Part shown: piece by piece, positions 1 through 6,090 of the stretch
Layout of the letters: each line of letters opens with the position of its first letter
Position numbering within the stretch: position 1 is the first letter of the stretch
Assembly: GCA_947626725.1 (NCBI GenBank)
Contig: CANQTI010000099.1
Span: 1-7,171, forward strand
Origin: an uncultured Eisenbergiella sp.
GTDB taxonomy: Bacteria > Bacillota > Clostridia > Lachnospirales > Lachnospiraceae
Direction of reading: 5' to 3'
Length of the DNA: 7,171 nucleotides
Position numbers and translations under genes: made by a program
The notes under the pieces: model-generated
What the model was told of the DNA's origin: nothing
What the model saw: only the letters and a program-made list of their open reading frames with translations
The model's database searches: none

Positions 1-782
1 GAACCGATGGCCTGCATGATGATGGACGGAATGCCCACCGCGTAAATTCTTTTGATGATGCGCAGTTCCGGCCGGAAGCCCCGCAGTCCCAGACGGATCT
101 CCTTATTGAACTTCAGATTGAAATACAGCGCCAGCCCGCCTGCCAGGCACTGGCCAAAGATCGTGGCCGCCGCCGCGCCCGCGACGCCCATTTTGGGGAA
201 ACCGAACAAACCGAAGATCATGATCGGGTCAAAGATCACGTTGGTGACCGCCCCGGCGATCTGGCTGATCATGGAATAGACCGTCAGTCCGGTGGACTGC
301 AGCAGCCTCTCCAGCATCATCTGAAACAGCATCCCAATGGAAAAAATGCAGACGATACTCAGATACTGCACACCGTATCCCACGATCTGCTCGTCCCGGG
401 TCTGTCCCAGATAAAAGGGACGCGCCGCGAACAGCCCCGCCACCATCGCCACGACATAGGTCGCGACGGCGAGAAACAATCCGTTCATGGCGGCCTTGTT
501 GGCCGTATTGTAATCCTTTTCCCCCAGCGCCCGGGACAGCAGCGCGTTGACGCCCACGCCAGTGCCGCCGCTGAAGGCGATCAGAAGCGACTGGATCGGG
601 AACGCCAGCGAAACCGCCGTCAGCGCGTTCTCATTGATGCGGGACACGAAAATGCTGTCCACAATATTGTACAGCGCCTGTACCAGCATGGACGCCATCA
701 TCGGCAGCGACATGGTCAGCAGCAGCCGGTTTACCGGCATGACGCCCATTTTGTTCTCGTTTTTCACTTTTTCATTTTCCAC
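1..782 (-). CDS. MATE family efflux transporter, N-terminal part (3' end outside window)
   Basis: Inner-membrane Na+/H+-coupled multidrug antiporter of the MATE family. The reverse strand is open without a stop from 782 to the window edge, giving about 260 codons, roughly the N-terminal half to 60% of a usual ~450-residue MATE. Seen directly: a short polar N-terminus ending in ENKMGVMPVNRLLL, then SLPMMASMLVQALYNIVDSI, then RINENALTAVSLAFPIQSLL and GTGVGVNALLSRALGEKD, the conserved first-bundle segments of clostridial MATEs. Near the edge RIYAVGIPSIIMQAIGS begins the second bundle. The start is uncertain: GTG at 782 is the first usable codon after an in-frame TAG, but its AAGGA lies about 14 nt upstream. 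GTG 767 and ATG 749 are alternatives. The gene has its own promoter and a palindromic operator, so it is probably separate from the upstream channel operon. The substrate cannot be told from sequence. Confidence 0.93.
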   Translation of the reverse strand, partial: MENEKVKNENKMGVMPVNRLLLTMSLPMMASMLVQALYNIVDSIFVSRINENALTAVSLAFPIQSLLIAFSGGTGVGVNALLSRALGEKDYNTANKAAMNGLFLAVATYVVAMVAGLFAARPFYLGQTRDEQIVGYGVQYLSIVCIFSIGMLFQMMLERLLQSTGLTVYSMISQIAGAVTNVIFDPIMIFGLFGFPKMGVAGAAAATIFGQCLAGGLALYFNLKFNKEIRLGLRGFRPELRIIKRIYAVGIPSIIMQAIG

Positions 783-805
783 TTGTTCTTCGCCGTTCCT
801 TTCAG

Positions 806-817
806 TTAACTAGTTAA
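806..817. promoter_or_regulatory. Palindromic operator TTAACTAGTTAA, MarR-type candidate
   Basis: A perfect 12-bp palindrome, nearly extended to 16 bp (804-819, one mismatched pair). It lies between the predicted start point of the MATE transcript and its start codon, where a bound repressor would block transcription. The sequence fits the TTAACYRGTTAA operator described for AdcR/ZitR zinc repressors of the MarR family, and other MarR-type drug sensors use similar AT-rich palindromes. No MarR gene is visible in the window, so the regulator is inferred. Confidence 0.55.
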
Positions 818-835
818 TTTTTTTCTTCCTTGCCT

Positions 836-864
836 ATTATAGCGAAAAAAGGAACGATGCGCAA
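836..864 (-). promoter_or_regulatory. Sigma-70-like promoter of the MATE gene
   Basis: On the minus strand, TTGCGC (859-864) and a perfect TATAAT (836-841) are separated by exactly 17 bp. Transcription should begin near 829, giving a leader of about 45 nt that contains the palindrome at 806-817 and then the MATE start. This is the best-matched promoter in the window. Confidence 0.7.
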
Positions 865-867
865 GAC

Positions 868-911
868 GAAAAACAGCAGAAAACTATTTTCCTTCAATCC
901 GTCTGTTTTTC
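868..911 (-). terminator. Nested inverted repeat after the small membrane-protein gene, possible terminator
   Basis: The arms GAAAAACAG (868-876) and CTGTTTTTC (903-911) are perfect complements, and a second 5-bp hairpin (GAAAA/TTTTC, 879-891) sits inside. It lies about 20 bp after the stop of the 932-1318 gene and just before the MATE promoter, where the upstream operon should end. The stems are AT-rich and the T run lies inside the arm rather than after it, so termination is only a suggestion. Confidence 0.3.
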
Positions 912-931
912 TTTCGTTCGTGTGCTTTTCT

Positions 932-1318
932 TCAGTCTGTCCGTTTTTCTTCCTCCCGAAGGGTGCCGTTCTTCGTGTGGTTCTCAAAATACACGTATTC
1001 CTTCGGCTTCTGCTTTTCCTTCTTCTTCTCGTTCCATTGCTTCCGCGCGGCCGTATAGACACCTGCCGTCAACAGGACCGCCGTGCCGGTGGCCGTTGCG
1101 TCCGCGGCAGACCCGTCCTGCGCTCCGGCACTGTCCGTGTCCGGTGCATCAGCCGCCGCTGCTTCCGTCTCCTGCCGCGCCGCACCCGCTTCCGATATCT
1201 CCGCTCCGGCCGCCGGCATCTCCGCTCCAGCCGCAGTCACCGGCGGCACGGCCATCACTGCACACACGAAAACCACAGCCGCACACGCCATCCCCGTGAA
1301 GCATTTATTGTTCTTCAT
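932..1318 (-). CDS. Small Ala-rich secreted/membrane-anchored protein of the channel operon, function unknown
   Basis: I do not recognise a family. The 128-residue product starts with a signal-peptide-like segment (MKNNKCFTGM, then a hydrophobic stretch to about residue 28; cleavage plausible near VTA-A). An Ala/Glu/Asp-rich low-complexity stretch follows (about 29-75), including a short repeat of AGAEMPA and AGAEISE encoded by a 21-bp DNA duplication (1197-1207 and 1218-1228). A second hydrophobic helix lies at about 76-91 (GTAVLLTAGVYTA), and the tail is strongly basic (RKQWNEKKKEKQKPK). The likely topology is an external Ala-rich linker with one membrane anchor and a cytoplasmic tail. The ATG overlaps the end of the channel gene by 14 nt and has AGGAG 7 nt upstream, so translation should be coupled. 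It may be an accessory subunit of the channel; this is inferred from position only. Confidence 0.75.
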   Translation of the reverse strand: MKNNKCFTGMACAAVVFVCAVMAVPPVTAAGAEMPAAGAEISEAGAARQETEAAAADAPDTDSAGAQDGSAADATATGTAVLLTAGVYTAARKQWNEKKKEKQKPKEYVYFENHTKNGTLREEEKRTD

Positions 1319-4300
1319 CCATCAGCTCCTGTTCCTCTGCAGACAGTCCGTCTTCTGTCGTCTCCTTCTCATTCGCTCCCTCCGCATTTCCCTGGGGACC
1401 ATTGAGCGTGACCTGCGGGAACGGGATCCCTATATGATTCCGCTTAAAAATCAGCAGGATCTCCCGGTTCAGTTCACGGCACAGCACGGTCCGGTGCTGC
1501 TCTTTGCACAGGGCCGAGATCTGGAGCACCACACCGCTGTCGCCCAGGGCCGACACACCCCGATAGAACGGCCCATCCATGATGGTCGGCAGCCTGTGCC
1601 GCACTTCCGGCAGCTCTTTTGCCAGAACCGCCTCCACCCGTTCCAGAGACTCTTCATACCCGATCCTCACGTTGATGCCCGCAAAAGACGCCTCTTTCGT
1701 CATATTGATGATGCCTGACAGGTTTGAATTATTAAATACCTTGATATTTCTGGACCCATCCTGGATCTTGGTGGTCCGCAGCCCGATATCCAGAACATGC
1801 CCCCGGAAATCCCCGACGGTCACGATATCGCCCACGCGGAACTCTCCCTCAAAGACAATAAACACACCGGCCAGGATGTCCTGGATCATGCTCTGCGCGC
1901 CAAGGCCCAGGATCAGCGAAAGGATCCCCGCAGAGGCCAGGAAACTGGCGGGATCCAGCCCGCATAAATACAGGAAATAAAATACCGCGAACAATGCCGT
2001 TCCGTAGCTGAGCACCGAAGCGACCAGATGACCCAGCGTTTCCGCCCCGCTGCCGATATTGCCTGTCAACTGGTTGATCACGATCTCCAGCACATTGGCC
2101 ACAACAAAGACCATGATCAGCGTGATCGCGCAGTTGGTCATTGCGAAAATATTGAATCCCTTCGTCCATACGCCCTCATACACATAATTGATGGCGTCAA
2201 TCTCAAAGATTCCCTTGCGGGACACCATGATGCAGACGAACAGGAAAAACGCGAACAAATGGAAGATCACGCTCGCCACCGCCAAAAATTTCTGCCCCGG
2301 CGTCTTCTCCTCCCACGGAATATATTCCGCATCCCACCGGGCGGTGGCCGGGCGAACCCTGCGGGTCCTTCCGGAAGGCATGGTCACCGTGATGAGATCC
2401 TGCGCGTTGCGGGCCCGCCGCTCCGCTTCATCGGCATTTTCAATATACAGCTTCTCCTCGCACGTTCCGAAAAAGCAGGCATAAACGCAGAGGAGCAGAA
2501 GACCGATGAGCGCCGCGAAAAATGCGGCCAGCGCAATGCGGTCCCTCGTGGCGTACACCATATCCAGCGGCACCGCCGTCCCGATATACAGGTCGTCCAC
2601 CAGCTTGAACGTCAGGAAATAGCCCTTTCCGTTCACGGTCTCGATACTGTTGTACATCTCTCCCGACGAATTGAACGCGTTCTCGCTGCAGCCCATGTCC
2701 AGGGCGGAGCGCCCGATATCCGCGGATTTCGGGGAGTAAATACAGGTATGCGCCTCATCCGTATCGCAGACTACCGTAAAACCGGTACCATGGATCGTCG
2801 TATGATCCGCCACGTAGGCCAGGGTAGCGGTCTCCATCACCGTCTGCAGCCGCTCCGGCGCGATGCTGATCTGCAGAAGTCCCCGATGCTTTTGGATCGG
2901 GCTCCCGTCCCACTCCCCATCCAGCTGCTTTTGATAAGAGCTCCTCGGCACATAGCCGGTGCTCCCATCCTCGTTCCGCACCGTATAATAGTAAAACGCA
3001 CTGCCGATATACTGCGAATAATTCCCGTCGTCATCCAGCTCCAGATCCTGCGCATAGGAATCCCTGTGTTCCTCCAGGATCTCCCAGAAAGGATAGGACT
3101 GGTTCTCCTCCCCGTCGGTCAGGACATAATACCATTGGTCGTCGTTGGAAGCCATCGTCCGTCCGCTCTCATCAATGATCTGGAAGCGCTCGACCGCATT
3201 GATCTGAGCCAGCTTCTGCAGGAATGGGTGATTGTCGGCCGAATAGACCGGATTTCCGTAGCTGTCCGTACCGCCGACGGTCCGGCCGGAAGCATCCTTC
3301 TCTATCGGATGCTTATGTACATTTTCACTTTCCGGATCATAATCAAAAATATACTGCGGATTCTCTTCCAGCAGAGACGCCAGCATTTCACATTTATCCA
3401 GGTACAGCGCCTTATATTCCGCATTCAGCGTTTCGGCGGAGCGGGTATTTCTGGCCTGCCAGCTTCTGAACTCATCGATGGCGGCATTCGACTCATAGGC
3501 CATAGCGGACAGCGCGTTCACCGACTGAAGATAGTAAGTCATGCCGGCCGTGGCCGCAATCCCCAGGACCGCGATGGGAAGCAGCTTCTTCGCCACCGTG
3601 ATGTTGAAGAAAAGCCGGCCTTTCAGCAATGCGGCATAACGGGGCATCCTGCCGATACGAATATTGTCCCGGTTGATGATGGTGGCATAGGTGCTGATCA
3701 GGATCACAAAAATGATAAATATGATAGAAACGAAAACGATCAGCACCAGATCGTTGGCGAAATCGACGTCCATTCTCGTCAGCACAAATACAGCGGCGTC
3801 GTTCCACCGCCTGCCGACGGCACACCATTCCTCCCCGCCGAAGGTAAGCACCCCTTCGTAGCTCTCACCCAGCGCCTCAACGGGCACGCCGTTCTGAAGC
3901 GCGTCCTTTCCGGTCAGATTATCAATCGGATTGTAGAGGAAAGAATAATCCTGCAGGGAAACGGCGACGGAAACCGTATCCAGGCCGACCATACTGCGCA
4001 GGACCGCTTCCCAGGAGGTCATGGCATCGAGATTCTTTTCCGCCTCCGTCCAGTTTACGGCAAAGACCAGGATATACCCGGAACGCATCTGGATCCCGTA
4101 AAAACGTCTCGTGCCGTCCGCGTAGAAAATGCTGAACGGCTCCGATGTACCGTCCTCCCGAAATTGTTCCCGCAGCATCCGGAAACGCTTCCTGGTAAAA
4201 TCATAATCGCAGCCCCAGGCCGCATATGTATTTCCCTCGCTGTCGATGACCGCTGCCGCTTCCACACCGGCATATTCCGCCGCATCCCGGACGAAGCTGT

Positions 4301-4544
4301 CATCAAAGGCGTTTTTCGCATTCCGGACGGATCCGCTGTTCAAAGCTCCGCTCAGGAGACTGTCACAGTAGTACCATGTGTTTTTCAGCTTTGCGATATA
4401 AAACTGATCGTACTCATCAACCAGCTCGTCATTCTCCAGTCCGCCGGATTCCAGCCCCTGGAGCACCGTGCCGATCCTGGTGCGATTGACTTTAAAGAGC
4501 TGATCCCGCGACAGCGTCAGCCGCGCCGCGGCGATCACGGACAC
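1305..4544 (-). CDS. MscS-type mechanosensitive channel with two Cache-like sensor regions (intact reading frame; 5' end cut off by TGA)
   Basis: Numbering is from the probable original ATG at 4676, with the TGA as codon 43. Order: TM1 26-50 (broken by the TGA); extracytoplasmic region 50-305 with PAS/Cache-like signatures (AAAVIDSEGNTYAAW, 140-154, and LYNPIDNLTGKDALQNG, 247-263); TM2 310-334; short loop; TM3 366-385; second extracytoplasmic region 387-711 (FQIIDESGRTMASNDD near 498; YSPKSADIGRSALDM near 647); TM4 712-736; TM5-TM7 at about 797-818, 841-866 and 881-907; pore helix 909-939 (SAGILSLILGLGAQSMIQDI); then the MscS beta domain EGEFRVGDIVTVGDFRGHV and a C-terminal alpha/beta domain. 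The last 30 residues are acidic. E. coli MscS has 286 residues, so this is a very large sensor fusion. MscS pores release ions or solutes; the sensor regions suggest ligand control. The first start left after the TGA is GTG 4544, without a ribosome site and lacking TM1, so the product made from it is probably non-functional. Confidence 0.9.
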   Translation of the reverse strand: MSVIAAARLTLSRDQLFKVNRTRIGTVLQGLESGGLENDELVDEYDQFYIAKLKNTWYYCDSLLSGALNSGSVRNAKNAFDDSFVRDAAEYAGVEAAAVIDSEGNTYAAWGCDYDFTRKRFRMLREQFREDGTSEPFSIFYADGTRRFYGIQMRSGYILVFAVNWTEAEKNLDAMTSWEAVLRSMVGLDTVSVAVSLQDYSFLYNPIDNLTGKDALQNGVPVEALGESYEGVLTFGGEEWCAVGRRWNDAAVFVLTRMDVDFANDLVLIVFVSIIFIIFVILISTYATIINRDNIRIGRMPRYAALLKGRLFFNITVAKKLLPIAVLGIAATAGMTYYLQSVNALSAMAYESNAAIDEFRSWQARNTRSAETLNAEYKALYLDKCEMLASLLEENPQYIFDYDPESENVHKHPIEKDASGRTVGGTDSYGNPVYSADNHPFLQKLAQINAVERFQIIDESGRTMASNDDQWYYVLTDGEENQSYPFWEILEEHRDSYAQDLELDDDGNYSQYIGSAFYYYTVRNEDGSTGYVPRSSYQKQLDGEWDGSPIQKHRGLLQISIAPERLQTVMETATLAYVADHTTIHGTGFTVVCDTDEAHTCIYSPKSADIGRSALDMGCSENAFNSSGEMYNSIETVNGKGYFLTFKLVDDLYIGTAVPLDMVYATRDRIALAAFFAALIGLLLLCVYACFFGTCEEKLYIENADEAERRARNAQDLITVTMPSGRTRRVRPATARWDAEYIPWEEKTPGQKFLAVASVIFHLFAFFLFVCIMVSRKGIFEIDAINYVYEGVWTKGFNIFAMTNCAITLIMVFVVANVLEIVINQLTGNIGSGAETLGHLVASVLSYGTALFAVFYFLYLCGLDPASFLASAGILSLILGLGAQSMIQDILAGVFIVFEGEFRVGDIVTVGDFRGHVLDIGLRTTKIQDGSRNIKVFNNSNLSGIINMTKEASFAGINVRIGYEESLERVEAVLAKELPEVRHRLPTIMDGPFYRGVSALGDSGVVLQISALCKEQHRTVLCRELNREILLIFKRNHIGIPFPQVTLNGPQGNAEGANEKETTEDGLSAEEQELMDEEQ

Positions 4545-4676
4545 CGCTCAGACGATCACCGCCAGAGACAGTACGGCAGCTATGATCATACGTACAGCCA
4601 TATAGCGATTCCCGGAGAAATCCCTCTGAAAAGCCTCTGCCTTTTCCCTCGCTTTTCCCCTGATCAATTCCTCCAT
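4545..4676 (-). pseudogene. Detached 5' end of the MscS-type channel gene, closed by in-frame TGA (4548-4550)
   Basis: From ATG 4676 this frame reads MEELIRGKAREKAEAFQRDF, then SGNRYMAVRMIIAAVLSLAV, IV, TGA, AVSVIAAARLTLSRDQLF, continuing in phase into the long channel frame. The positively charged amphipathic start and the hydrophobic helix across the TGA make a normal N-in first membrane segment, so this is the true N-terminus. The TGA could derive from TGG or CGA by one substitution. The ATG overlaps the end of the restored solute-binding-protein frame by 13 nt, which indicates translational coupling and an original operon. No good ribosome site precedes it. Confidence 0.8.
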
Positions 4677-4762
4677 TTCATCTTCAGACTGTCAATGGTT
4701 CCGTCCGCCAGCCGGTTTTTTACCGCCTCGTCGATCCGATCGGCGAGCGGCGAATTTTTCAT
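4664..4762 (-). pseudogene. Detached 3' end of the solute-binding-protein gene (after -1 frameshift)
   Basis: The frame starting at ATG 4762 reads MKNSPLADRIDEAVKNRLAD, then GTIDSLKMKWRN and TGA. This is the standard C-terminal helix of SBP_bac_3 proteins (ADxIDEAVxxxLADGTIDxL). It belongs to the 4759-5460 gene: adding one T to the T5 run (4765-4769) fuses the two as GVFYMKNSPLADRIDE and gives a normal length of about 264 residues. The stop lies 13 nt inside the channel gene's start. Its own ATG has no ribosome site, so separate translation is unlikely. Confidence 0.85.
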
Positions 4763-5460
4763 ATAAAAACGCCGTATTCCTGTGTGGAAAAGGTCTCCTC
4801 CAGGATCGTCCGTCCCGCTCCGCGGAAACCGTTTAAAATCGACCAGTCGGCGATAAACGCATCTATCTCCCCGTATTCCAGCGCATCGGAAATTTCCTGA
4901 TAGACATCATATTCCGCAAATGTCACGCCGCCGTCAAAGGACGAGGGCTCAAAACTGTCTTCGTCGAAGGCCGGAATGATTCCCTGTCTCGCCAAATGCT
5001 CCGCGAACAGTCTGGCATGAATGGTCCCTTTCATGACGCCTACCCGGCAGTCCCTGAAACCGGCCATATCCGTGATCAGGCTGGAATCCTCCACCATGAC
5101 GGCCACGCTGTCCGTATAATAAACCGGCGAGATATGGTACTTTTCCCGCCTCTCGTCGGTGATCGTGAAGGTAGCGATGACCATATCCACTTTTCCCGTA
5201 TCCAGCATCTCCTCGCGGTCTGTGCTGGTGACGGTCACAAACTGCGCCCCGCTGTAGCCCAGATCCTCGCAGATCTGCTGCGCCAGATCGATCTCCATGC
5301 CGGAATACCGTCCAGATTCCTCGTCATAAAGTCCGAAATTTGCCACATCCGCCTTCACACCGACCCTGAGCGTCCCGGTGCGCTGCTCGCTGCAGGCTGA
5401 CAGGCTGACAGCTGCCATCACCGCCAGTGCGGACAGGAGCCATTTTTTCATGTGCCTCAT
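4759..5460 (-). CDS. Amino-acid-type solute-binding lipoprotein (SBP_bac_3), C-terminus lost by frameshift
   Basis: Periplasmic-binding-protein family 3, here a membrane-anchored lipoprotein of about 233 residues from ATG 5460. A lipoprotein signal MKKWLLSALAVMAAVSLSAC ends in the lipobox LSAC (Cys23). Lobe 1 has LRVGVKADVANFGLYDE, SGMEIDLAQQICEDLGY, VDMVIATFTITDERREKY and SPVYYTDSVAVMVE, the pattern of glutamate/glutamine-type binding proteins. Lobe 2 has RDCRVGVMKGTIHARLF and IDAFIADWSILNGF. The frame stops after TQEYGVFI, about 30 residues early; the missing end is encoded in the next frame. The start at 5460 has AAGGA 8 nt upstream; ATG 5451 (MKKW) and ATG 5487 are alternatives. No ABC permease or ATPase is adjacent, and the next gene is the sensory channel, so it may deliver ligand information to the channel. 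The precise ligand is unknown. Confidence 0.92.
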   Translation of the reverse strand: MRHMKKWLLSALAVMAAVSLSACSEQRTGTLRVGVKADVANFGLYDEESGRYSGMEIDLAQQICEDLGYSGAQFVTVTSTDREEMLDTGKVDMVIATFTITDERREKYHISPVYYTDSVAVMVEDSSLITDMAGFRDCRVGVMKGTIHARLFAEHLARQGIIPAFDEDSFEPSSFDGGVTFAEYDVYQEISDALEYGEIDAFIADWSILNGFRGAGRTILEETFSTQEYGVFI

Positions 5461-5507
5461 CTCTTTCGTCCTTCCGTTCTCCTTCATCGAATATGTTCCG
5501 TCTTCCC

Positions 5508-5650
5508 GTTCTCACGGTTCGGTTTCATTCCTTGTTCTCACGGCCCGGTTTCATTCCTTGTTCTCACAGTCTGGTTTCATTGCCCGTTCTCGTGGTTCAT
5601 TCTCACCGCCCGCTCTCATGGTTCATTTTCACTGCCTGTTTTCAGGCACA
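5508..5650. repeat. Tandem repeat, 11 units of 13 bp (five units of 26 bp plus one)
   Basis: Plus-strand units are GTTCTCACGGTTC, GGTTTCATTCCTT, GTTCTCACGGCCC, GGTTTCATTCCTT, GTTCTCACAGTCT, GGTTTCATTGCCC, GTTCTCGTGGTTC, ATTCTCACCGCCC, GCTCTCATGGTTC, ATTTTCACTGCCT and GTTTTCAGGCACA. Alternating units agree best, so the higher-order period is 26 bp; the unit pairs at 5508-5533 and 5534-5559 differ at only two positions. The array begins inside the last codons of the Nudix gene and fills most of the gap to the solute-binding-protein gene. It has no spacers and imperfect units, so it is not a CRISPR array. It may act as a leader whose length varies between strains. Confidence 0.9.
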
Positions 5651-6090
5651 TTGACAGGCGGACCGGAGATACTCTTTTGAATACTTTCCTCCAGAGGAAA
5701 TTTTAAGGCCATGTTCACAATATGAGCGATATTCTGGTCCCCGGCAAACCTGTCCGGATCCGCGAAATTTTCTGTAACCGGCAGCCACACCAGCGGATTG
5801 ATCTCTTCTACCAGCGTTACGTCCCTCCGCAGCATTCCTACATATATTTCCAGGATAAAGCCCTGTGCGTAATATACGAGATCCATCAGTCTGAAAAGAC
5901 AGATGTCTTCCTTTCCGATCCCGCTTTCCTCCTGCAGTTCCCGATATGCCGCATCCAGATGATTTTCACCGCGCTCCACCTTGCCGCCGACAAAATTATA
6001 AAGCCCTTTATAGGGGTCCTTCGTCCGTTTGCAGAATAACAGCATATTCTTTGACGGATCAAATACCACGCTGCAATTCAAATATTTCAT
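5629..6090 (-). CDS. Nudix hydrolase (MutT-like, NTP/NDP pyrophosphohydrolase type)
   Basis: Cytosolic 153-residue enzyme that hydrolyses a nucleoside diphosphate linked to another group, X. The complete Nudix box G-x5-E-x7-REUxEExGU is present at about residues 36-58: GKVERGE, then NHLDAAY, then RELQEESGI. It is preceded by the usual YNFVGG segment, and the N-terminal strand MKYLNCSVVFDPSKNMLLFC with KRTKDPYKGLYNF is typical of MutT-like sanitising hydrolases. The substrate is not determinable. The start at 6090 is supported by AGGAG at 6098-6102, 7 nt upstream. The last codons (VPENRQ) lie in the 13-bp tandem repeat. No promoter is visible between this gene and the binding-protein gene, so it may be the first gene of the unit leading into the channel operon. 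Confidence 0.93.
   Translation of the reverse strand: MKYLNCSVVFDPSKNMLLFCKRTKDPYKGLYNFVGGKVERGENHLDAAYRELQEESGIGKEDICLFRLMDLVYYAQGFILEIYVGMLRRDVTLVEEINPLVWLPVTENFADPDRFAGDQNIAHIVNMALKFPLEESIQKSISGPPVNVPENRQ

Noticed and set aside
830..1718. Overlapping plus-strand open frames opposite the Ala-rich gene and channel C-terminus
   Set aside because: The products are low-complexity Ser/Pro/Arg-rich mirrors of the Ala-rich gene, with no ribosome site and no family character.
4520..4550. Selenocysteine or tryptophan decoding of the channel TGA
   Set aside because: A small hairpin can be drawn right after the TGA, but it begins with no spacing, unlike bacterial SECIS elements, and Sec in a hydrophobic helix is implausible. 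TGA is a normal stop for Nudix and GlgP here, so a changed genetic code is not supported.
2028..4766. 912-codon plus-strand open frame opposite the channel gene
   Set aside because: It is a shadow of the GC-rich channel gene: its translation is rich in His, Arg, Pro and Ile-Arg runs without domain signatures, whereas the minus strand shows clear membrane helices and MscS motifs.
4759..4769. Canonical programmed -1 frameshift site
   Set aside because: The in-phase codons are GTT TTT ATA, which does not give an X XXY YYZ heptamer. Only a weak single-codon slip is possible, so mutation or sequencing error is more likely.
5508..5650. CRISPR array
   Set aside because: Units are contiguous, imperfect and only 13/26 bp long, with no unique spacers and no cas genes nearby.
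5378..5706. Plus-strand frames of 75-100 codons across the tandem repeat
   Set aside because: Their repeated Phe/Ser/His motifs come from the 13-bp DNA repeat read in three frames, and they run antisense to two supported genes.
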